In this document: positions 36,042 to 46,790 of the stretch, one piece after another
Position numbering within the stretch: position 1 is the first letter of the stretch
Layout of the letters: each line of letters begins with the position of its first letter
Source of the DNA: Pictodentalium vernedei
Taxonomy: Eukaryota > Mollusca > Scaphopoda > Dentaliida > Dentaliidae
NCBI GenBank assembly: GCA_031216915.1
Contig: CM062289.1
Coordinates: forward strand, 18,702,520 to 18,766,519
Reading direction: 5' to 3'
DNA: 64,000 nt
Notes under the pieces: generated by a model
Databases searched by the model: none
What the model was told of the DNA's origin: nothing
Seen by the model: only the letters and a program-made list of their open reading frames with translations
Position numbers and translations under genes: made by a program

Positions 36042-36768
36042 AGTAGAACCTGTCTTGAGAGACTGCCCTTTGGGCCACACAAAAGTGGTCTCTCAAGACA
36101 GGTGGTCTCTCATAACAGGTTTCAGGTTTTCTCAAGTCAGTGAATAACCAACCACAAAATTCAGAAATGGAGAAGAATGGATTTTTGTAATTACTTTGTA
36201 GTTGTTCTTTTTTATGAAGTTTTTGTAACAAATTGAAATGGACTTATAAAAATTATAAAAATAAATTAGATTTTCAACACTAATTTATTTTTATAATTTT
36301 TATAACAGTCCATTTCAATTTGTTACAAAAAGATTTTCAACACAAATTTATTTTTATTCCTATCTGTCACATTTCAGGTATGCATGAAATTGTTTATTCA
36401 GCAATAATCCTAATCTTTTCACAGGGGTCTTATAAGAACATCTCAATCTTTAATGAGTTAGCAATTGAAACCCAATTAAGAGCTTTTAATACTTTTAATT
36501 ATGTTAGTATAACCACAATGGATTTTCCAATTCCAGAACAGGTAAAAAGTTTTTGTCATGGTTTCAGTCTTCAAAGGGGCGGTCTCTCAAGACAGGTCCA
36601 TTATGGCATAAAAATACAAGTTGGTACCAGGTCACAGTGGTCTCTCAAGACAGGTTGTCTCTCAAGATAGGTAGTCTCACATAGGAGGTCCAATATAGAC
36701 TAAAACCAATCGGAGCCTGGTAGATGTGGTCTCTCAAGACAGGTGGTCTCTCAAGACAGGTTTTACTG
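36042..36768. mobile_element. pogo/Tigger-like MITE (CAGTAGAACCTGTC), copy 1
   Basis: CAGTAGAACCTGTCTTGAGA and CTCAAGACAGGTTTTACTG with flanking TA. TGGTCTCTCAAGACAGGT is repeated several times near both ends, as for clustered transposase-binding sites. An inner foldback at about 36225-36330 pairs ACAAATTGAAATGGACT with its complement. Confidence 0.92.
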
Positions 36769-36916
36769 TAACATGATCTGTGGTTTGCAGCTTGCAGTTT
36801 ATGTTCAACATTGACACTCTGTAAACCTCAAACCATGTTACCGTCAATTCATCACAATAACTTATAATGAATGATCAGACCCTTACATGTATGTGAAGGT
36901 ATTGATTACTTTTTTA

Positions 36917-37173
36917 CAGTACGTGGAGAGTGGATTGTAACAAAATCACCCGTGGAGTGGAGTTATCACTCAAACTATAACGTTCCAATTCTGTCCATAC
37001 GGACAAAAAACACAAGAAATGTTTCAGCCAATGGACCTCCGGGTTCAACCCGGAGGTCCATTGGCTGGAACATTTCTTGTACTCGTTATGCTTTGCAACA
37101 AATTTGGAATTATTGCTTGGGTGGAATGTCCACTCTGCGGGTGATTTGGTGATAATACACTCCACACGTACTG
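36917..37173. mobile_element. CAGTACGTGGAGAG MITE, copy 2
   Basis: TA-flanked, with H1 hairpin perfect around GGGTTCAACCC. It lies 139 bp downstream of the zinc-finger ORF stop and could be inside its 3' UTR. Confidence 0.92.
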
Positions 37174-37311
37174 TATATATCAAAAGGGTACTGTTCTGCC
37201 TGTGAAGACCAAACGTGGGGAAAATGCACCTATGAGAAAGGGGTTCTGGTGCAACTGACTAGCACTAAATCAGTTAAGAACCAGTGGCAGATTCTACATG
37301 AAAATCTACAT

Positions 37312-40300
37312 TCACATGTAATCGGGTGGCTTGATTGGTTTGCCAGCTTGGGTTCGAGTAATTCGGTCCCACACATATGGCAAATTGTGACGGGCTTCCT
37401 GTTTGATCTCGGCACCATTAAATTTTAATTTTCCTGATTGCACACTGGGATATTTTGTGATATCTGATGGCTTGCCATGGTCAACGTCACTTTTAGAACT
37501 TGATTCATCCTCAATTTTCACTTTCACACATTTTCTATCAACAATGTCACATGAATGATTATGAGATACGAGAGAGGTTTGTTGTGAATCACCATTATTG
37601 GAGATTGCAACTGAGCTGTGCACATTCAACTTCTCGGATGCTGAAATGCACTGAGTACTATCAACAAGTGAACTTGAATTTCTACAGACATTATCACTTG
37701 AGCTAACACAGTTGATTTTTTGAGGTGGAGCATCATTGGAGGTAGTCAAATCGTGTCTCTTTCTAGGCAATGAGAACTTTTTATGTTTATACACAGGCTC
37801 CATATGGCAATCATTGTTCTCTGAATCACATTTTGTTACTTCCTCTGTATTCATTTCTTGAGAACTACTTGTATTAGCTACATCTGAATGCTGCCTTGAA
37901 CAGATGTCCTTAGAATCTTGAACACTATCTGGTACGCTTATCACAGTATCAGAAATGCAAGAAGGCAATTGTTTTTGCTTTGATTCAGTGCTATTTCCTA
38001 ATTCCTGTGGTGTACTACTATCCGGACTGGCTGATATGGCACCAATTTGATCAGCGGGTTGACGATTAATATCACTGGAGCGTATAATTGTATTTGGACT
38101 CACTAGATGAGACACATTAATTCCGCTTGTCATACTGTCTGATGTTTTAACTGGATCCGCTGAATGTGAAGTTTTTAGATGTTCTTGTAAATATTTACTA
38201 CTGGAGAATGCTAGTGAGCAAACTTTACACCTGAAGTAATCAGATGCATGACTGAGCATGTGTTCTTTTGCCTCAAATGAATCCTGGAAATTAACATGAC
38301 AATCTGAGCAAGAAAGTAATCCAACACTTTTAGTGTTATTGTGTTGACGACAGTGGCGTTTGTAAGATCCAAAATCATTCAACTGAAATGTTTGTTGACA
38401 CTCAGGGCATTCTAAGCATTTAGTTTCCTCCAGTTTATTTACATTAGTATCATTAACTTCACTGGGATTTCTAACTGTTTGGGGGACTGCATTAAATGTA
38501 CTGATATTTTCTTCAGTATCACGCCTACTTGTACCACTATACTCGACAGCTTTTGGTTTACCATTATCTACACTATATACTGGTGTAGTTGGAGTTGACG
38601 TTGTGTCAGTGACACTCATAGGATCAGCTCTTTCATCAATATGTCTCATTAAATTTGAACTACCTTCTTGAACTTTCATGGCACTCTTTGTAGCAGAAAT
38701 AGTCTGAACAATAGTATGTTCTGCACGAGGTTCAAACCCATGCTGATTTCTGAAGTGTTTTCTAAATCCATATGGACTTCCATATGTCTGTCCACATAGT
38801 CTACAAATCAAGTACAAAACATCACTCGGCAGATTTGTACCAAGGATATTCTGTATGGGTTCATGCTTTGATATGGAACCACGCCTTGAAGAGCTTGAGT
38901 CCTTTTTGTCAGTACAACCACTAGGAGTTGGGGTTCTATTTGAGCCGTTTGTGTGTGCATCGGGTGTCTGTGGTGCAGACTGGATTATCGGTGAAACATC
39001 TGGAGATAAACACTGGGTTGCTACCTTCATTGGGACTGGAAATTGTGCATCTTCTGATAAATGAGGACTGGTATGTTGGTTTGTGAGAGCCGTCATTTGA
39101 GATGGTGACCTTGGTATAGATTCACAAGCACTCACTGATATAGAAGGACTTCTGAGATTGGATGAAGGTCTATATAGCAGATTCCTGTTAGCAACATTTT
39201 CTCCGGACTGAACGATTTTTATATCTTGACAGCTGCTTTCCATACTTTGGAATTCTGTTGATGAAGGGCTCTTTACTCCAAATCCAGTAGAAGCGGCTTC
39301 TGTGTATAACTGCGAATAATGACTTTTCTGTAATTCAGATGCATTCTGAGTCTTTAACGAAAATGATGCATCAAAATGACTTTCCCGCTGTTGACTGGGA
39401 ATCTGAGTGTGCCTAAATGTGCTGAGCGGGTTTGTACCATTGGTACAAACCTGCTCCTCACTTTTATGCACCGTCAGATCCAGAGGTGTCTCAGTCTCAG
39501 AAGTTTTGTTGGAAACACTCAAATCAAGACAATTATTAGAAGCTTTAGTACTTGTATTATCATCTCTAAACTGATCATGTTCACTTGAAGCACCAGTAAG
39601 TTTTACAGAGGGATGAATATCTGTACCAGATATATACATTGATGTACTTTCAAACTGTGAAGGATGTGACAAAGATTCTCTGTGGGCTACAGGTTTGTAT
39701 GAAGGTGTCTCTGGCAGAGGTTTATATGATGGTGCCTCTGATATACCTTGGAGATATGTTGAAGTTAATGGTGATAAATCTTGATGCCTGGACTGCTGAG
39801 GGTTTGGTTTGATAAGATAACCACTTCCTACCACAGTTTGTTGTTTTGGATACTGTTGAGCAGTAGTTGTAAGATTTGTGTGTGTTTTATTAAATACTTT
39901 TGTAAACTCAAAGTCTCTCATATCTAACCTTCTACTATCCTGTAAACATACATCCTTCTTATGTGATTTTTCTGTTAAACATTGTACACAGCCACAACTA
40001 TGATGATGATGACGAAAACAACTCACACACTGGCAGTTTGCTTGATGTTGAACTGTTTGAGCACCTAAAATATTTTGTTGTACAATTGGCGATGGCTTCA
40101 CAACATTTTGAGGTACCAACTGTAACGGACGTTGGTACTGGACATTATGAACATTTGAGGGTGGATGGGCATAACTCATTCTTTCTGGAGCAACAGCAAT
40201 CATTCTTTCAGGTGGAATGGCATTAATCCTTTCCTGACATCCTCTCTCTGTTTCATTGAATCCAGCACTGAGATTCTGTCGTGCGTACGAAGCTTGTGGA

Positions 40301-41889
40301 AAGGTCTGCGAAACTGAAGGGTAACCAAATTTTTTGGCAAGATATGTTCCAGCATGAATAAGTGGTGGAATATTCTTATTATTACTGTTGTTTGTTTGAT
40401 ATGCTGAATTTACCACATTACTATGAAACTTCTGAGAATGTTGAATATCATTCCTGTGTTTTGGGTAAGATCCGCTTAATGAGCCTGGATGGAAATTATT
40501 GGGGTATAACCTGTCTGAATCATTGCCTACCACCATGTTCCTAATGTTACTTTGAGATGTGGGGAGAGTGTTACTCAGAGATGCGGTTGCTTTTCTAAAA
40601 GGAGAATGAGTTGTTGGAATTTCAAGTAATTTCTTCATTTCTAATTGCTGCCCTGCAACTTTACTTGTATCTTTTGAAAGACTATATGCCAATTCTGATT
40701 CCCTGCGAGTCATTCCACCATTTGTAATACAAGAATTATTCCCTCTAGTTACACAAGCAGTGGAAGAAGTACTTTCACCTTTAGAAAAGGTTTGTAGAGG
40801 GACTGATATACTACTTGGAGCTTTGGTTGTCGATTTATTCATCAATATATCAAGACATGGTGTCTCATCTACAAGGGGCAGTATTTTAGGAATAGTTTCT
40901 TTACTCTCATTATCTGAACCAATATCTTCATCTTCCAATATACTTTTTTGCAAAATGCTATCAATGTGATCTTTAAGAGAAAGAAAACCATTGCTTCCAT
41001 CACTTTTTTGTGTGGTTTTTATCTCATGTTTCACAGCTGGCTTTGAAAATGTGATATTTGTTGGAGGACTGCATTTCTTGGTTTCATCAATATGAGTAGT
41101 TAAACTGATACCACAATGATGTGAATTCCCAGATTCCTTTGTAAGTGAACTATCGATTACTTGGTCTATAATTGCACTGATATTGAGAACTTTTTTGCTA
41201 GGTATATTTTCTTTGTGTGTTTCAGTAGTGGCTGACTGATCTGACTTAGGTTTTGACACTGTATTATTATTAAGAGTGTTCACATTAAGTGTAGTTCTAC
41301 ATACAGAATCTTCACTTTTCAACTCATTTGAAGTCACATTGTTATGCTCTGCAACTTCATTTGATTTTGACACTGCACAAGGAGCAGTCCTATCTGCTGT
41401 GATCTCATGGCCATTCTCAGTGGTCACGGACTCACTGCCATTTCTGATAACCTCTTTTGATGTCTCTGAAGTGTTATTAATCTGTAACATTACCTTTGAA
41501 GGAAATTTATTGGATTTAAAATAACCTTCAATTATATAATCAATGGTTTCCTTATACTGTAGAGATTTAAAATTTTGTGCTGGTAATGCCTCCTCTTTAA
41601 ACACAGATGAAATTGTTTCTTTATTTGGTTCCACTTTAACTTCTGTACCTTTAACACAGACCGCTGGAAGCTTCTCCTCAATACATCCATCCATTATCTG
41701 TTTGAGAGAACAGTTTTTCATATTACTCCCCGACTTTCCTGACGGTGGCTTCGCCTCCAAATCTCCTTGGGGGATACCGGCAGATAACTCCGAAGGTAAA
41801 GACTGGTTGTTCTTGCTGTATTCACCGTTTGTGTTTTCTGAATTTTCTGAGGCATCTTCCTCCAGGGTCTGTTTCATAGTATTTCCCAT
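37312..41889 (-). CDS. C2H2 zinc-finger protein with CtBP-type motif, 1525 codons
   Basis: This is a single uninterrupted frame of 4578 bp, the only likely host gene. Four C2H2-type fingers are visible: about residues 1026-1049 (C-x2-C-x12-H-x4-H), 1159-1181, 1191-1212 and 1218-1241. PLDLT near 802 matches the CtBP co-repressor-binding consensus, with a second LDLS near 789. A basic KHKKFSLPRKRH near 1370 may be a nuclear signal. Three psi-K-x-E SUMO consensus sites occur: VKVE near 83, VKIE near 1458 and IKQE near 1492. A Cys/His cluster (two C-x-C-x2-C units around HHHH) lies near 617-637. The rest is Ser/Thr/Asn/Gln-rich and probably disordered. The start at 41889 is supported by an in-frame TAG 6 bp upstream and an acceptor beyond it. 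A nuclear transcriptional repressor is likely; the orthologue is not recognised. Confidence 0.9.
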   Translation of the reverse strand: MGNTMKQTLEEDASENSENTNGEYSKNNQSLPSELSAGIPQGDLEAKPPSGKSGSNMKNCSLKQIMDGCIEEKLPAVCVKGTEVKVEPNKETISSVFKEEALPAQNFKSLQYKETIDYIIEGYFKSNKFPSKVMLQINNTSETSKEVIRNGSESVTTENGHEITADRTAPCAVSKSNEVAEHNNVTSNELKSEDSVCRTTLNVNTLNNNTVSKPKSDQSATTETHKENIPSKKVLNISAIIDQVIDSSLTKESGNSHHCGISLTTHIDETKKCSPPTNITFSKPAVKHEIKTTQKSDGSNGFLSLKDHIDSILQKSILEDEDIGSDNESKETIPKILPLVDETPCLDILMNKSTTKAPSSISVPLQTFSKGESTSSTACVTRGNNSCITNGGMTRRESELAYSLSKDTSKVAGQQLEMKKLLEIPTTHSPFRKATASLSNTLPTSQSNIRNMVVGNDSDRLYPNNFHPGSLSGSYPKHRNDIQHSQKFHSNVVNSAYQTNNSNNKNIPPLIHAGTYLAKKFGYPSVSQTFPQASYARQNLSAGFNETERGCQERINAIPPERMIAVAPERMSYAHPPSNVHNVQYQRPLQLVPQNVVKPSPIVQQNILGAQTVQHQANCQCVSCFRHHHHSCGCVQCLTEKSHKKDVCLQDSRRLDMRDFEFTKVFNKTHTNLTTTAQQYPKQQTVVGSGYLIKPNPQQSRHQDLSPLTSTYLQGISEAPSYKPLPETPSYKPVAHRESLSHPSQFESTSMYISGTDIHPSVKLTGASSEHDQFRDDNTSTKASNNCLDLSVSNKTSETETPLDLTVHKSEEQVCTNGTNPLSTFRHTQIPSQQRESHFDASFSLKTQNASELQKSHYSQLYTEAASTGFGVKSPSSTEFQSMESSCQDIKIVQSGENVANRNLLYRPSSNLRSPSISVSACESIPRSPSQMTALTNQHTSPHLSEDAQFPVPMKVATQCLSPDVSPIIQSAPQTPDAHTNGSNRTPTPSGCTDKKDSSSSRRGSISKHEPIQNILGTNLPSDVLYLICRLCGQTYGSPYGFRKHFRNQHGFEPRAEHTIVQTISATKSAMKVQEGSSNLMRHIDERADPMSVTDTTSTPTTPVYSVDNGKPKAVEYSGTSRRDTEENISTFNAVPQTVRNPSEVNDTNVNKLEETKCLECPECQQTFQLNDFGSYKRHCRQHNNTKSVGLLSCSDCHVNFQDSFEAKEHMLSHASDYFRCKVCSLAFSSSKYLQEHLKTSHSADPVKTSDSMTSGINVSHLVSPNTIIRSSDINRQPADQIGAISASPDSSTPQELGNSTESKQKQLPSCISDTVISVPDSVQDSKDICSRQHSDVANTSSSQEMNTEEVTKCDSENNDCHMEPVYKHKKFSLPRKRHDLTTSNDAPPQKINCVSSSDNVCRNSSSLVDSTQCISASEKLNVHSSVAISNNGDSQQTSLVSHNHSCDIVDRKCVKVKIEDESSSKSDVDHGKPSDITKYPSVQSGKLKFNGAEIKQEARHNLPYVWDRITRTQAGKPIKPPDYM

Positions 41890-41923
41890 ATGGAACTACG
41901 AAATCAAATTTCTCTACATTTTT

Positions 41924-41950
41924 CTGAAAAGAAAATAAAGAAAAAACAAA
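41924..41950 (-). promoter_or_regulatory. Probable 3' splice acceptor of zinc-finger exon
   Basis: On the minus strand a pyrimidine tract TTTTTTCTTTATTTTCTTTT ends in CAG, with AG at 41925-41924. The exon would begin at 41923, giving 34 bp of 5' UTR before the ATG. Upstream exons must lie beyond this window's intron repeats. Confidence 0.75.
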
Positions 41951-41982
41951 TTTATAGTTGATTTGTACAATATTAAGCTTTA

Positions 41983-42387
41983 GGACACACAAAGTAGGTC
42001 TTCTGTTTCTCAGGTCATTGATTGTAAAAATAGCATGCGGGTGAGTGTTTTTTCATTTTATTTTTTGTTTCTGTAATTATTTCTTTGCAATCAAAAGCTC
42101 ATGTTCTTGATTTATGTTTTATGCCTCAGAATCTACCGAATAGAATGGGTGGTGGTGTATTTCGTCCCTTGAGAGCAAGAAGGCTTTGCAATGCTAAAGC
42201 ACTGCAAAGCCTTCTTGCACTCAAGGGACAAATTTATCAATTTTATTAACTTGGGTAAAATATCAGACATAAACTGTTTAATTTAAATTTTTTTTTAAGT
42301 TTACATTGGTTATAAAAAGAGAGCATGCAGCAGCTAAAAGGACCATGTGGGAGGGCCTGAGAAACAAATTTTTAATTTTTTTAGGCC
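41983..42387. mobile_element. PIF/Harbinger-like MITE, copy 2, in intron
   Basis: GGACACACAAAGTAGGTCTT at the left, AGGCC at the right, with TTA on both sides (41980-41982, 42388-42390). The central hairpin (CTTTGCAATGC TAAAGC ACTGCAAAG type) at 42165-42233 is longer than in copy 1. It is inserted about 60 bp from the splice acceptor. Confidence 0.88.
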
Positions 42388-42421
42388 TTACATGTATATT
42401 TTATAGTGATGAGCATCATAA

Positions 42422-42829
42422 TATTATTTATTTATTTATTGGTGTTTAAGGTCACATACTTATGCACAATGGCTAATCATAACCGTGACAGTTTTACGGG
42501 TGGAGGAAGCCGGAGTACCCGGAGAGAACCACCGAGCAACGACGAGCAGCTGCCAGCTCCCCAAAGTCGTAACTCTGCACTGCAGCACAGGCAGAGTTAG
42601 ATTGGTTGAAGACATGCGCACCATCGACGTGCAGTACACCTTAGTACACGGCGTCATAGTGCCACCATGTGGACAATCAGGGTTAAGTGCCTTGCCCAAG
42701 GACACAACGCGGGAGTCTGAATCGATGACTCAGACGGTCACCCATCTGAGGACTAACCGGGCTCGATGTTGCTTAACTTCGGTGATCTGATGAGAACTGG
42801 TTACCGCGATGCCACCGTGCTCCCCCATC
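42422..42829 (-). mobile_element. 5S rRNA-headed SINE with 10-bp TSD
   Basis: The minus-strand head contains GATCACCGAAGTTAAGCAAC and GGTTAGTCCTCAGATGGGTG, a clear 5S rRNA-type internal promoter region. The same body as the tRNA-headed SINEs and a (AAAT)n tail follow. AGCATCATAA is duplicated at 42412-42421 and 42830-42839. Full length; SINE3-type. Confidence 0.93.
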
Positions 42830-42839
42830 AGCATCATAA

Positions 42840-43080
42840 AGATAACAGATTGGCACAGTATAAATCTTATACAACTGAAACTTTAAGCCCTGTCACTATA
42901 TTGTACACTATACTGAAGTAATAACATGCAGAGTAAGCGCACTTTTGAGGGCCTGGCGACTTGAAGTGAACAGCCATTTAAGTCATGTGAAGATCACCAA
43001 AATGAATAAACAGCTGCGCCATGAGCGCATGATGCGCCCGTTATTAATTACAAGAGGGAAGCACACAATATGAGTATACA
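42840..43080. other. Unassigned intronic or intergenic sequence
   Basis: Nothing recognised. Confidence 0.3.
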
Positions 43081-43192
43081 TGTGTACTTGTCAGGTTTTT
43101 TTTATATTCTTGTACAATAATCCTTCCATCAACATATACTTGCCACCAAAAAATCATGAAAATTGCTCATTTAAGTCCGACATGTGGAAAAT
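43081..43192. mobile_element. Left part of tandem-monomer element split by DIRS
   Basis: CATCAACATATACTTGCCAC and AAAAATCATGAAAATTGCTC ... CGACATGTGGAAAAT stop at 43192. The same ~150-bp monomer resumes after the DIRS element at 51593. Confidence 0.9.
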
Positions 43193-43351
43193 CTAAATTT
43201 TATAGTAAATTTCCTTTCTTATTATACCTACCACAATTGTTTACTTCAGGCTTGCACTGCAGTGAAAGTCCCTAACTCGGATAAAATACGCTCTATTTTT
43301 GTCTTTCCCAAGCAATTTGGGAAAGAAAAGTGGTGCAAAAGCACCAAGAAA

Positions 43352-45202
43352 CAAGAGGCCCCACGGGGCCTGAAGCGCTCATCTTGTACAGAACACAATT
43401 TAAACAGAGTCCAAGAATGAGTCTACATTAAGCAAGCCATCTCCATAGGCTACACTGTCAATCCTTGAGTCCCTCAGGAGTGACAAAAATAATCTGGGCA
43501 TCATGCCTTTTCTTCAGTCGATCATAAGTAAAATGTAGAGCTCCCCTATGAAGCCCCTTGATACAACCTATGTGGATTAATCTTAGTACCTCTGGAGGGT
43601 ACTGAATACAAAATTCTGAATTCTTCAGCAAAATGGCCATTTCCGGCTCCCATAGAGAGCCTGTAAAGAAATTTCTTCGAATTGCACTAAGTTCAAATTT
43701 GGGCTACCATAGCGAGCCCAAATATTAACATATGGATCCGATTTGAACAAACTTGAATCTGACCCCCCTAGAGATGTTGTATACCAAATGTGAAAGCATT
43801 CTGACAAGTGAATCTGTAGAAGAAGATTTTTGAAGAAATTCCCTCATATTGTACCAAGTTAAATTTCATGTTCCCATATGGAGCCCAAATATTAACCTAG
43901 GCACTCGAATTGAACAACCTGGAATCTGACCCCCCTAGAGATGTTGTATACCAAATATAAAAGCATTCCGACTGGTCGATCTGAAGAAGAAGATTTTTAA
44001 AGAAATTTCCTCATATTGCACTAAGTAAAAATTTGGGCTACCATAGTGAGCCCAAATATATACCTAGGGATCTGATTTGAAAACAAACTTGAATCTGACC
44101 CCCATAGAGATGTTGCATACCAAATATCAAAGCATTCTGACTGATGGATCTGAAGAAGAAGATTTTTTTAAATTACCCTCCATATTGAACAAAGATAAAA
44201 TATGGGCTTCCGTAGGAAGCCCAAATATTAACCTAGGGACTTGTTTGAAAAATCTAGAATCTGACCCTCATAACAGGGATGTATACCAAATATTAAAAGA
44301 TTCTGACTGGTGGTTCTGAAGAAGAAGATTTTTAAAGAATATTCCCCATATTACCCTATGTTAAAACTTCGAGCTCCTGTAGAGAGCCCAAATATGAACC
44401 AATGAGCTTTATTTCAACAAACTTTTATCTGACCCCCCTATGAATGCTGTATACCAAATATCAAAAGATTCTGATGATTGGTTCTGGAGAAAAGATTTTT
44501 TTTAATTTTTGCAAATATGCTGACTCAGCATTTTTTCGATGCCCATTACAGAACACCCTAACATAACCGATGGCAATTTTTTTTTACCATTCAATTCTAC
44601 TGGTCATAAGGATACTTCATACCAAATAAAAGCTCTCTGTTCCATGGGGTTTGGGAAATATGGGCGTTTGAAAATACTTCTATTTTTAGCTCCCAGGGTT
44701 CCCATGGGGATGCGGGAATTTTTTTTTTGGCATGGGTCAAGTACTTATGACCCAATACTACCACAAACCAAATTTGGTTCATACCGGACCATCGGTTCAA
44801 AAAATAGAAATTTTGGGCGGGGCCAAAAATCTTACCCCTCCTATTACAAAGCCAAATATTACTTCACGAACTTCGTTTGAACAAACTTGATTCTACACCT
44901 CATATGGAAGCTCCATAGCAAATATCAAGTCATTGTACACACTGGTTCTTGAGAAGAAGATTTTTAAAATATTTTGGAGCATTTTCCCCCACTCCCTCCC
45001 TATGGGGCTGGGCATGCTGAGTCGAACAAAAATGAAATGCCCCTTTGGGACCATCACTCACACAAACTTTCACTTGAATTGGCCCAGTGGCTTTGGAGGA
45101 GAAGACCAAAACATGGTGTTGACGGACAACGGACGAGAGACGATGGACGCCGGACGGAGAGCGATGAGATTAGCTCAGCTTGACTTTGTCAAGATGAGCT
45201 AA
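43352..45202. mobile_element. Tandem-monomer element nested in DIRS terminal repeat
   Basis: It starts CAAGAGGCCCCACGGGGCCT and ends with hairpin AGCTCAGCTTGACTTTGTCA ... GAGCTAA. Between them are ~180-190-bp monomers with GAATCTGACCCCCCTAGAGA, TGTATACCAAATAT and GAAGAAGAAGATTTTT. The other terminal repeat shows the empty site: CACCAAGAAAAAATAAGCC. Insertion was into an A-run without clear TSD, as Helentron-like elements do; the class is inference. Confidence 0.85.
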
Positions 45203-45410
45203 AAATAAGCCAAAACTGGGCCGAGTGCAACTGGCGCAGACCCAGTACGGGACGCTCTCTCCCAAGTACAACTCCACGACTTCCGTTGCCAGTGTGCATA
45301 TACCGTCTCTAAAGACTCATCCTTTTTGAATCCGTCAACGTTAGAGTTATGTGATCAGCGGGGAGGAAAGATTCTTTACCTGTAAAGAAGACGGGAGGGC
45401 CTCCATGTAA

Positions 45411-45495
45411 ACAATTGTGGTAGGTATAATAAGAAAGGAAATTTACTATAAAATTTAGATTTCTTATCAACCTACTCACAATTGTTTACTTCAGG
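45411..45495 (-). repeat. DIRS internal complementary region
   Basis: 45411-45458 is the exact complement of the left end 43193-43240; 45459-45495 is the complement of the right end 51556-51592. The joint therefore records the circle junction used as template to complete the terminal repeats during DIRS replication. Confidence 0.95.
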
Positions 45496-45689
45496 ACGAA
45501 TAGACAATAGGCTGGAGGGAATCGCATAACCAACCCACACATAACCCCAGTGCACTGGAACCGTGAAGCAGAAGGAAGAGGTCCCGAGGCTTATCAACCA
45601 TAACATCGCAATCATTGGTAAAGGACAATGAAAGGAGACATATGGGCCTGTGTGACACACAGAAAGAAAAAGGGCAGTAACAGCACAAG

Positions 45690-46363
45690 ACTGAAAGTGA
45701 CCTTCAAGAAGCCTAATGGCTATGGCAGACAACAGCCTGAGCAGAAGAAAGAGGACCCAGGGCAAAAAGGTCCTCCGACTGCTCCTGCAACTGGCGCAGA
45801 TAAAAGGTGGAGAAAGTAGAAGCATTTCTCCAGTAGGCTGCCTGCATAACATCCGACAACTTGACGGAGTTAGAATAAGCCCAAGAGGTGGATAGTGCCC
45901 GCACTTCGTGGGCAGAAATACGATTGGTAATACAATCACCAGCTGCTAAACGACCATAAGCCGTACGAATAGCAAGACAAATCCATCAAGAAATGGATTG
46001 AGGAGAGATCTTCTGTCGACCCAGAATAAGAGACAGAAAAAAACGTTTCCTGCCTTTCCGTATGAAACGTGTCCGATCGAGATAAATGCGAATAGCACGG
46101 ACCTGACAGAGCAAAGGGCGATTACCCTCAACAGAAGGAAGAGCCCTGATACAGATAGGAGGAGGAGTAGTATCTGGTAACTGATTCTTAGCCAAAAAAG
46201 AGCAATCAGTGGTAAAAGTAACACTGTTGGGAGAGCTCTTAAAAAAGGCCGGGTCAACCGAGAGGGCGTGAAGCTCACTAACCCGTCTGGCCGAAGCAAA
46301 TGTCATCAGAAAAGCCGTCTTATATGTGAGAAAATGCATATCCACCTGGGATAAAGGTTCAAA

Positions 46364-46395
<32 letters not shown>

Positions 46396-46790
46396 CCCAC
46401 CCAAGCAAAGCAGCACCCACGAAAGATTCCATCGTGGAGTAAGCTGCAAAGTCCGAGGCCTTTTCAAAGAAAAGTGCCGAACAAGCTTGGAGAGGTAAGG
46501 ATTAGTGCCGATACGATGCTTCCCCATATAAGAAAAAGTCTCTGAAAGCATGGACCTGTAACCCTTGATGGTAACAGGCTGGAGACCCCGAGAATCAAAC
46601 AGATATACCCGAAACTCCGCCATCTGTGAAATCGAAGGATTGGCATAATCAACAGAGTGATTAGCACATCATCGACAGAAGACCTTCCATTTAGCTGCAT
46701 AAGCTAAACCAGTGGAGTGCCTCCTTGAAGAAGAAATGCACTCCACTGCTTGTCTCAAAAAACCTCTACGGAGGAGACAGGTCCTGACAA
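45690..46790 (-). pseudogene. DIRS tyrosine recombinase, broken
   Basis: The N-terminal SAM-like part (SSRRHSTGLAYAAKWKVF, about 46670-46760) is followed by TGA 46669-46671 where this family normally has Trp. The catalytic part carries ARRVSELHAL (Arg box) near 46280, HEVRALSTSWAY (H-x-x-R) near 45910 and STFYLR (Tyr nucleophile) near 45805. A second TGA lies at 45986-45988. A run of 30 C (46369-46398) falls between SWVLLCLG and APFEPL and coincides with a frame change. The catalytic residues remain but the frame is disrupted. Confidence 0.9.

Noticed and set aside
42730-42829. Possible 5S rRNA gene
   Set aside because: Only the internal part matches 5S; it is fused to the SINE body and flanked by a TSD.
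45472-45939. 155-residue minus-strand ORF
   Set aside because: It is a frame shadow over the recombinase C-terminus; the frame with HEVRA and STFYLR is the real one.
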